From positions 21,932,465 to 21,996,464 of the forward strand of contig NC_081145.1 in the NCBI RefSeq assembly GCF_958295425.1: a DNA stretch of 64,000 nt, written 5' to 3'. Position numbers and translations under genes: made by a program. The notes below the pieces were generated by a model. It did no database searches, was not told where the DNA came from, and saw only the letters and a program-made list of their open reading frames with translations. This document shows, one piece after another, positions 38,740 through 64,000 of this stretch. Source of the stretch: Solea solea. Its lineage: Eukaryota; Chordata; Actinopteri; Pleuronectiformes; Soleidae. How positions within the stretch are numbered: position 1 is the first letter of the stretch; each line of letters starts with the position of its first letter.

Positions 38740-38995
38740 TTTTTTTTTTTTTTTTTTTTAATTTTAGATACTTTATTAAGGATAAGGGAAATTATTCTCT
38801 GCATTTTGACCCATCCTAGAATTAGGATCAGTGGGCTGCCACACTGAGTAGCGCCCGGGGAGCAATGGGGGTTGGGTACCTTGCTCAGGGGTACCCCAGC
38901 CCTTTCGACCTGGTGGGGACTTGAACCGGCGACCTTCCATTTACAAGCCAAGCTCCCTTTTCACTTGGCCACAGGCTGCCACAGGCTGCCACTGT
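38740..38995 (-). repeat. tRNA-derived SINE
   Basis: On the minus strand the unit starts with an A-box-like GTGGCCAAGTGAAAAGGG and carries a consensus pol III B-box, GGTTCAAGTCC (complement of 38917-38927). The body continues through GGGGTACCCCTGAGCAAGG, CGGGCGCTACTCAGTGTGGC and TGATCCTAATTCTAGGATGG, then an AATAAAG-containing tail and a poly-A run, seen as poly-T at 38741-38759. A second, internally deleted copy lies at 50021-50165 in the opposite orientation. Confidence 0.75.
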
Positions 38996-40344
38996 AGCCA
39001 ACTGTATAACACATAAAGAGTCACTAAAATAACTGCAATAAAACACCTGTCAATATCAGTAGTGTTTCAGAAACAGAGGTTGCCTCAGGTTCACTCGTTG
39101 GATATGAAACAAGAGCATCTGTCTGGGCTCATCTGACGAGGACAGTGGGTGGGCAATCCCACAATGCGATTATTTTTAATTACGTTTGGATGACACGCAA
39201 CAATCAAGTTTTTTGCCTAGTGTAGCTTTAAATGTCGAAAAGAACCTTTTGCAGTTCACACCGACTGAAACGGACACAAACAAAACAAGTTCTTGTTGAC
39301 CCGTTCTTGGAAATTGTGGAACATCTGAATAATATTTCACTATCAGTACGTGGCATCAGCGTAGTGCTGGAGCGGTCTGAAGGAAAAGATCTGTTTTCTG
39401 CAAATGTGCTGTGAAAATTACTCTTGTGAAGCGGAAGGAAAATGAAGAACACATGATGAAGCAGGAGACTGATGATGAGAGTACATCATTGTTGACGGTC
39501 ACTTAAAATGGGTGTTTCCAGGTCAGAGGAAAAAAGAAAAAAACACATTCACAGCAGGAAAAACACTCATCTCTAATGAAATAACGCTGTAGTATCTAAA
39601 GGGTAGCAGAGAGACGTGAGGATGCAGGGGGGTAATGTGACAAAGGGAATGAGATAATAGTCTTTAGATGGCATCACAATGAAATTTTGCAGTGCATTGC
39701 AGCTGTGAGCGCAGACACTGATGATGTATTTGGCAGGAAGTGCTGAGTGAGATCAATAAAGACTTGTAGACATTGAAATGGATCATAGACCTGGTGTTGA
39801 TGCCGAGCAGTCAGTGATGTTTTGCTCCGTGTGGCCCGGCTTATTTCGAGCCTCAGACTCTGCACATATCATCCCGCCTTGAGGAAATCTGGGGAACATG
39901 TCATTTCCTTTAATTGTCCGTGATACAATCAATCTGTTTTTGAAGAAAACAACAACACAGGAGTGAGTCACACCTTGGTGGAAAAAAAAAAAAGAACACA
40001 AATATCCAGTGACAAAACAATATGAATACACATAAAGAAAAAAAAAAAGTGTGGATTTATAACTGCTGGAGAATTTGCATTCAAATATAGCAAACACACA
40101 CACACACACTGGCATGTACATCTGCCATAAGCTTTAAATAGTTGATCCCAAATTGACTTTGTGCTTATTGTTAAGAGTCTCATGTGTAGATCAACATTTC
40201 CCTTCTTTACACAGTTAGTGTTAGAACAGGACCATGCTGAGTGGCCTGCAGTCACAGGATTAAATCAAAGAAATAAAATGGCAATTGATAACGAATACAT
40301 AAAGAGCTCTATAAAAAGTAGTCCGGCAGTAAATTACAACAACG

Positions 40345-57939
<17,595 letters not shown>

Positions 57940-58881
57940 GGCTGACCAAAGCCGTCATTGATCACTGTGCAAGAAAAAGAAAGTTCCAAATTAGTCAACA
58001 ACATTCTTTATTTCAAAGTGATAATGCTATATTAATGGGTATTATATTTTTTTTCTTCCCCAGTCCTTCTTTAGTTTACTCACTAGACCTTTAAACCACA
58101 GCTTCATCAACTGGCATCCACACAAAAACCTACACCCAGTCTGTTAAATATTGCACATGTTTAACTGTATGCTTTCTGAACTATATAATTGCGTGATGAT
58201 CACAATCTAGTTTGATGAGTAACTATTAAGAACCAGGCAGGTTGATTTTACTTACAAGCTGAAAACTAGAACTGAACAATTGAAATTTAATCAAATTTGC
58301 AATATGGCCTGCTGCAATTTTCAAATCGCAGGAGGTGCAATATTTTTTAAAGCCAAAACGTGTCAGATTACCATTTTATATTAAATATTGTCCTGACCAA
58401 TACCACATCATATTCTACAGACTGAAAAAAACATATTTCTTCTCTGCACAAATATTACACAGTAATCATTTAAAATATGTTATTCAAATAAAAATGAGAT
58501 TAATTTTGTTTAAATTATCATTCCCTGTGATATCATATCGCAATCTCGGTTAAAATAGATAGATAGATAGAATTAGTCAGCGAAAACCCAAATAGTCTAG
58601 CAACACGTTCAGTACATTGACAGTCCGCAGCAAAAGCAATTACTGGTGTATCGTTATACAGCAAGCCAAAACAAAAATAACAACCGTTATTTAACTGGCA
58701 GACACAAAATTAATCAAATAGGCTGCCAGTCGGTAGCGGGGATGTGAGAGTAAAAAACACGCTGAGATTTTTCAGCCACCGTTAGCTAGCTAACGACAAA
58801 GTTAACTTAGCAGCTAACTAGCTTGACGCCAGTGTGGATGCCGGATAAGGCAAAATCGTCTTTTTAGGACTCTCGACTCAC

Positions 58882-58990
58882 CGTGTCTATACCAGAGTAG
58901 GCAGTGGCTGCAGCAGTGAGTTCAAAACAACAAACAAGTCGAACGTTTACTCACACGTACACATGCAGGCTACACAATTCAGCAAGCAGC
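58882..58990 (-). other. tmtc3: Probable TMTC3 untranslated exon 1
   Basis: On the minus strand a strong donor ACACG|GTGAGTCG lies at 58882/58881, about 0.9 kb upstream of the ATG exon, whose acceptor at 57965-57966 has no in-exon promoter. Vertebrate TMTC3 has an untranslated first exon, so this is the likely one. The transcription start is not visible; 58990 is a rough upper bound. Confidence 0.5.
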
Positions 58991-59508
58991 ATTCCACTTT
59001 GTAGAAGCTAGCTAGCGTCGGCACATCAGCCCTATCACTTCCGGATCAGAGTTGACAAGTCTGGGCGAGTGGATGAGAACAAACTATAGTGAGCGACAAA
59101 TTCCAAGTTTTAAGTGCAGTATCTAAGTACTTCGCACTCCACGCCTTCGTTAGTTGATAATGTGCCATGCAATAGTGTACTCGCCGATTTTTTTCTGGTT
59201 ATAGTTTATTGTAGACTAGCTTTATAAGCTAGTGGTTGTTGTCAGCGGTAACCTAGCAGCCTAAGCATCAGGGAGTGGAGACGCCAGAATGGACGTTTAT
59301 TCATCTGTCACATACATTTTCCGTCTGTCGGATATAAATAACCAGGACAGATCTTATCGTCACGTTCAAGTACTAAACTACAGCGTGCAATACCAATGGT
59401 GAATCAATCTCGTCCCGATTCACCATCAACAATTAGCATAGCTTTCAAAACTAACACCAACATTCTGTAGTTATCGCGGCTCAAACTTTCACAAACAACG
59501 AAGCAAAG
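58990..59508. promoter_or_regulatory. Shared divergent promoter region of TMTC3 and CEP290
   Basis: The interval between the probable TMTC3 first exon and the CEP290 ATG is about 0.5 kb and must contain both start sites. It includes CACTTCCGG at 59036-59044, which reads CCGGAAGTG on the other strand: a consensus ETS/GABP site often found in divergent housekeeping promoters. No TATA box is evident. Part of it is CEP290 5' UTR or a first untranslated exon, which I cannot delimit. Confidence 0.6.
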
Positions 59509-59616
59509 ATGCCGCCGGCTGCCCTTGAGTGGGATAAAGTGACGACAATTGAGCCGGCGACCCTCCATCAATGTGGGAAAGGCCAAGTGGACGAGGTCTT
59601 CGACATGTTCATTATG
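59509..59616 (+). CDS. cep290: CEP290 coding exon 1 (start codon)
   Basis: 108 nt, 36 codons, from [16 protein letters not shown] to DEVFDMFIM. Donor ATG|GTAATG. The MPP start and the W and (E/D)P positions agree with vertebrate CEP290; the second half is divergent. The next exon is phase 0, which fits. Confidence 0.8.
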
Positions 59617-62600
59617 GTAATGCTTCACACTCCACAGTGGATTTTTACTTACACATAAACATCTGTATAATTTGTATCTGCCTTTCTTTTTTAAATGATG
59701 ATGTATGGTTAGCCAAGGCTGTGGATGCTTGCACAGAAAAAAAACAGGAGCGTTTTAGGAGACTTTGGGGCCCAGGGACTTATATGGGTGGAACCAGGAG
59801 GCTCTACATGTAATTGCAATGAAGTAAGATTGAGGCAGGTGATCTGAAGTGTGGCACTGACACATATATTCAGCACTGATCGTGCTGTGTGACCTCTGTC
59901 CTTATTGAACAGGCTGACATTCTCTCAGTAAGGTTCAATTAATACAATCCATGCATCCACCTTAAGCGATTGTCCATCCATCATTCCTTTCAAGAAGTTT
60001 TTATTGTCATTATGAGACATAATGAAATTTTTGCAGAGAATCCCGGCTTTAGGTACACATAAAATAGCAAAAATAACGAACGAAGGACTTGACATTTAAA
60101 TAGACATAACGAAAGGCATTTAAATAGACACAACAATATCATGTTATAAAGTCCATGATTTGATGTAGTACAATTTAAGTTGGACTAAAATGTTAACCTG
60201 TATTTTTAAAGTTTGAATTTAGTTGGAGGGTTAGTGTCCGTATGATGAACAGTCACACTTCAAAAAACCCAAACTGTCACTTTTGTAATTTTTTTTCATT
60301 GCTGTGGACTAATCAGAGCTCTCTCTGGGGTAATTTTGACCTTTTTGGCCTACCCTATTACAACTACTGCTTTGTCAGCAACCAAAAAACTCCATATTTG
60401 TCTGTTTTCATATTAAACTACTTTTTCTTTTTCTATGCAGACAGAAGATTGGGAAGTCAAGAATAAAACTCCACAGGACATTGTTCATGTCTTCAGGGTG
60501 TTACAGGCCATGCTCAAGGTATTCATTTTTGTCATTTCCTTCCTTCCTACCAAAACACATGCCAGAAAGCGTGACATGGTATACGTCATACCATACCACA
60601 CCACCCTCTCTATGTGTTTTGTATTTTAAGAGGTGATAATATAGGTTTGATCTAATTTAATTTTCTCCCTCCATCTGGTAGATAAAGGATCGGGAACTTG
60701 CTGTTTCCATCAAATTCTTTGAAGATGCTGTGGAAGAAAATGCAAAAGCTGGTTAGTGCACAGATAACATTTTAGTAGTGGAGTAGAGTGTTGTTAAGAA
60801 ATGTTTAATTTAGAAAAACAACCCCACGTACATTATTGGTTGCGGCCTCTGTTCTGCAGAAAATGAACTCCTTGCTAAGGTGTCGAAGCTGGAGCAAGAA
60901 CGGAAGGTAATGAATGCATTTCAGCATTTGTCTGTCTCTATATAATGTATAATTCTACTGTCCGGACCCTTTGGTTGTGATGTGAGAATACAAATGTCTG
61001 CAGGAGTCACTCTGGACATTCTTCAGAGTAACTCAGGATAGTGAGTGAGTGACTAGGCTCATTCACGCTCAACCCAGGTGCTAGGTTTGAGTGAATTGGA
61101 CAAAATAACTATAACATTTTCAGTTCAATATTTACTGTTTAGTGAACTTAATTACACAATAATGATACATTAGACCATCAAAATATTAAGAACAATGCTT
61201 GACTGCAAAGAAGAATAATTAAGATAGTAATTATTTTACAATGTACAATATATTACATATCTTGAGTTATATTCATTGTTTACATTTGCACATATTTAAA
61301 CTGGAGCCTTTGCGATTCTTTAAGTTTGTTGTTTGCATTTTGTGATTTGAAAGCTGCACATTTTTTAGCCACACTAGGCATCATCCTCACACCTCCAGAT
61401 ATTCTTCTGCTGTTGTGAACGCAATTCATGCAGACAGTCTCCCACTGCACTTGTCATATGTGAATATTAAACTCTGGATCCTGTCCTATCCCAATTATTT
61501 CTAAAGTTCATGGTTGAAAACGGCTTTTTTTTTTTCCTTTTCATATAGTATTCAATCCCTTGAACTACCAAGGTCCTTTTTTATTTCTGGGATAAGTGGC
61601 ACAAATATAAACATGAAGAAAAAAAAGTCTTTGTGCTGCATTATTGACAGCAACAGTGCCAAATCTGTCACAGAGTGTGGGACCCTGGCTCCAATGGGAT
61701 TGGTTGTGATGACTGAAAGACGGCACATAAGAAGATTAGCGCTAATTCCTTGCGTACTCACAGACATTACTGCTAGATTCAACTTGGCTGTCAAGGTTTT
61801 TTATATAATCAGAATTCTATTTCTATTTTCAGAAACATTTCCAGGCACAGTCAACGTTTCAAAGAACAATCAAATCCGTGTTGAAATGTGTAAATGACTG
61901 TATGTATGTTAAAGTGGTTGTAAACAGATGCGTGGGATAGTAGAGTAATGCAGTTCTCTGCGGGGGTTGTTTGTGTGTCGCTCAGAACCTCGGCAATGGA
62001 CCAGACAGCCGCTTTCTGAGAGACGAGATCCGGCAGCTTGAGATCCAACTGGAGCAAAAGGATAAGGACCTGACCCAGTTAAAGAAAGAAATGGTCAAGG
62101 AAAAGAAAACCAATGAGGAGGTAGGAGCTCATTACTAATACTTCCTGTGTAGCAATGGACATGGCTTCAGTATCCTTGTATGACCGACTTTGTGCGGATG
62201 TTATTCATGGAAATGGGTCCAGAGGGATTTATTATAATATTTTAAATAAATAAAGATTATTTTGGAAAAAGCAAACATTTAGATAAAGTCTAAATAAGGG
62301 TGCCCGTTCATAAGTTATTTGAGCAATAATCCCCTGTTTCATTAATCTTATTAGACCTTGTCAACTCAGTCAGTTTCCACTAACTAATACTCATGTTAAT
62401 ACACAGGGAAAAGGCTATTTCTACTCCATCTGTAATATGTTATTGAAGCAACAGACAACCTTTGTGTCCCTGGCAGTTTCTGTTTGGTCACTGTTGAAAA
62501 GACACTGATACTTTTCCCCAGACCTGGTGTTGTGTTGTGTGTTAAAGTATAAGCACCTCTGCTAGAACGACGCAGTAAAATAACAGATTAACTCTATTCT

Positions 62601-63965
62601 CTTCATTGTTGGTGGTACAGAATAAATCAGTCTCTTAGTGTAATAAATCAAGTTGTAATTTCTTTCATGGAAAATGTGTCCCAGTGGCAAAGACAACAAG
62701 ACTTAGAGGGGATTAATATCCATTGTTTATGATTAAATGTTTAAAATGCAACTTAGGAAACACCTTACTTAATGTGTACATGATGATTTTTATGTTGCTT
62801 ACTGTTTTCCTTGATCGTGTTTCTTCAACTGTTGTTTTGTTAATTCTACATTAAATGTGCTGAATTACACCGATTTAATGTAAACTTTTAAAACTTTTTT
62901 CTTTTTCCTTTTGTATGTTGTATTGTTTATGCAGTTTATGCAGTTTATGGTTTGAATTGTGGACCCCAAGAATAGCACTGCATTAGGGCACAGCTAATGG
63001 GGATCATAATAAATAAATGGTATTGTTAAGCATTAAGCACCATTGGGGTCATGAACCGGTTAACACAATTACTCTGTGCAAACAGTAAAGACAGAAAGTT
63101 GGCTATTCCACAACATTTTTTTTGCCGTTTTCTGCATTTAATGCCTTTTTGCTGTTTTTTCTCAGTTGGTTGTGCGAGCAGAGACAGCTGAGGATGATGT
63201 GAAAAAGCTAAAAAGAGAGGTAATGTGAAGGCTGGAGCTGCCTTTTGAAGCAATGTTTGTTTTATTCTTTTCAAACTTCGTCCATTTTTCCCCCCTTCAT
63301 TTAAATCTTCTATTGTGCTCCATTGGCTCTGTCATCACCACTTAAAATCCATCATCTCTTTTCATTTCTTTCTATTCTGCTGTCACAGTTAAAAAAGCTT
63401 AAAAAGAAGGTAAGAAATGTAGGTAGTATCATTACCTTTAACTAGATGCCTCATGTCACCTCATGTCAAAGAATGCTGAACCCACCCCCTAATCAACTTT
63501 GACAAGGCAGCTGACGGAGGAAGATGAACGTGTATCCTGCTTTTGCCCCCCAGCTTTAAAATGACAGTTCATGGTTTTTGAAAGAAATTGAAAATAAAAT
63601 ATATGAACATTACATGCAATTAACTAAGTGAATTAACTCTTTATGTCCGAAGGTCCCTGGCCTGTGTAGTGGAGGGCTGCAACTAACGATTATTGTTATA
63701 ATAGACTAATCTTTCTTGAGTAAATTGACCGTGAGAAAAATCTTTCTGTACGGCCATGTGTCATTGGTGCTGGCTACCTTTCCTGAGACTAACTGTGTCC
63801 TTTCCTGTACCACAACAGAATGAGCAGCTCCAGCAGGACGTGCTCTTCTATCGTGAAGAGTTGGAACAGAAAGAGTCGGTTCCGTCCAGAGAAGAGAACG
63901 CTGAAATGCAGAGAAAAATCAACTTATTGAAACGCCATATCTGCCAGAATGAGGAAGACCTTCAG
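59509..63965 (+). CDS. cep290: CEP290, ciliary transition-zone protein (N-terminal exons, continues past window)
   Basis: Eight coding exons (listed separately) join in frame to 660 nt, 220 codons, and run on beyond the window with an intact donor. CEP290 is a ~2,480-residue coiled-coil protein of the basal body and ciliary transition zone, where it links microtubules to the membrane and gates protein entry. The deduced protein begins [11 protein letters not shown] and continues as a Lys/Glu-rich coiled coil. Landmarks are [20 protein letters not shown] (vertebrate CEP290: TRFLRNEICQLEKQLEQKDR) and KKLKKKNEQLQQD. The position, head to head with TMTC3, matches the vertebrate arrangement. No break is seen. 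The first exon is the least conserved part, and its start rests on the MPP- beginning and the phase. Confidence 0.94.
59988..60110 (-). mobile_element. LINE tail in CEP290 intron
   Basis: TTCAAGAAGTTTTTATTGTCATTATG followed by an ATAATGAAATTTTTGC block matches the reverse complement of the 3' end of the LINE at 50760-51530. It is a minus-strand fragment of that or a closely related family. Confidence 0.6.
60441..60518 (+). CDS. cep290: CEP290 coding exon 2
   Basis: 78 nt encoding [20 protein letters not shown] to LQAMLK; the human counterpart, as I recall it, has the same length. Acceptor TTCTATGCAG, donor AAG|GTATTC. Confidence 0.9.
60682..60751 (+). CDS. cep290: CEP290 coding exon 3
   Basis: 70 nt encoding [23 protein letters not shown], coiled coil. 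Acceptor CTGGTAG, donor CTG|GTTAGT. Confidence 0.88.
60860..60906 (+). CDS. cep290: CEP290 coding exon 4
   Basis: 47 nt encoding (E)[15 protein letters not shown]. Acceptor TTCTGCAG, donor AAG|GTAATG. Too short to show up as an ORF. Confidence 0.88.
60907..61985. other. CEP290 intron after coding exon 4
   Basis: 1.1-kb AT-rich intron. I see no nested gene; the 127-codon frame at 61514-61897 has no recognisable features. Confidence 0.7.
61986..62120 (+). CDS. cep290: CEP290 coding exon 5
   Basis: 135 nt, 45 codons, [20 protein letters not shown] to VKEKKTNEE, the best conserved N-terminal stretch. Acceptor TCGCTCAG, donor GAG|GTAGGA. Confidence 0.94.
62870..63020 (+). mobile_element. LINE 3' tail in CEP290 intron
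   Basis: GGACCCCAAGAATAGCACTGC, GGGCACAGCTAATGGGGATC and the AATAAATAAATGG end are a recognisable fish LINE 3' terminus. No coding sequence remains. Confidence 0.55.
63166..63219 (+). CDS. cep290: CEP290 coding exon 6
   Basis: 54 nt, 18 codons, [18 protein letters not shown]. Acceptor TTTTCTCAG, donor GAG|GTAATG. Confidence 0.9.
63389..63409 (+). CDS. cep290: CEP290 coding exon 7 (21-nt microexon)
   Basis: Seven codons, LKKLKKK, between acceptor CTGTCACAG and donor AAG|GTAAGA. Including it reproduces the KRLKKKNEQL motif of vertebrate CEP290 across the exon junction. Confidence 0.85.
63819..63965 (+). CDS. cep290: CEP290 coding exon 8
   Basis: 147 nt, 49 codons, [20 protein letters not shown] to [12 protein letters not shown]. 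Acceptor CCACAACAG, donor CAG|GTACTT. The gene continues to the right. Confidence 0.92.
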
Positions 63966-64000
63966 GTACTTGGATCTGTGTTTCTACTATAATATCTGCT

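Noticed and set aside
38917..38927. tRNA gene suggested by the B-box GGTTCAAGTCC
   Set aside because: The surrounding sequence does not fold as a full tRNA and continues into a SINE body with an A-rich tail.
58780..58795. 16-bp perfect palindrome CGTTAGCTAGCTAACG in TMTC3 intron 1
   Set aside because: GTTAGCTAGC-type palindromes are common short sequences near fish genes. Without other evidence I give it no function.

Overview
This is a window of animal nuclear DNA, almost certainly from a teleost fish. Genes are split by GT-AG introns. The two recognisable genes are vertebrate orthologues. The intergenic and intronic DNA is filled with repeat types typical of ray-finned fish: LINE 3' ends with AATAAA plus short tandem tails, tRNA-like SINEs, Ty3/gypsy LTRs, small inverted-repeat elements, and long (TA)n/(CA)n tracts.

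Two genes can be annotated exon by exon. TMTC3 (minus strand, coding 57939 down to 40345) is complete: 13 coding exons plus one probable untranslated first exon join in frame to a 936-residue ER membrane/TPR protein. CEP290 (plus strand, from 59509 to beyond the right edge) is represented by its first eight coding exons, 220 codons, joined in frame. The two are head to head across a ~0.5-kb shared promoter region that carries a consensus ETS site. This TMTC3-CEP290 pairing is also found in human, which supports the identification. TMTC3 is an ER-resident O-mannosyltransferase-family protein acting on cadherins. CEP290 is a coiled-coil protein of the ciliary transition zone. Their pairing is positional, and nothing in the sequence shows a shared pathway.

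From 1 to about 40.3 kb I see no host protein-coding gene. It is an AT-rich intergenic region downstream of TMTC3. It contains a TTAA-flanked inverted-repeat element (2.1 kb), LINE remnants (2.5-3.4, 12.3-12.9, 31.3-31.8 kb), a 5'-truncated Ty3/gypsy chromodomain-type element with one LTR (13.7-16.1 kb), up to three isolated LTR-like units (10.9, 28.4, 34.0 kb), an unclassified element with an 18-bp minisatellite (24.6-25.6 kb), a perfect 28-bp palindrome beside a 15-bp-stem hairpin (36.0 kb), and a tRNA-like SINE (38.8 kb). The short open frames there look like chance ORFs or pieces of repeats.

TMTC3 introns hold a second copy of the same SINE, two LINE 3' fragments, an inverted-repeat element and long microsatellites. 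CEP290 introns hold two LINE tails. I did not find a wholly new biological system. The observations most worth checking are the palindrome/hairpin pair, a GC-AG intron in TMTC3, the divergent N-terminus of CEP290, the minisatellite element, and a nested pair of inverted repeats at a LINE junction.
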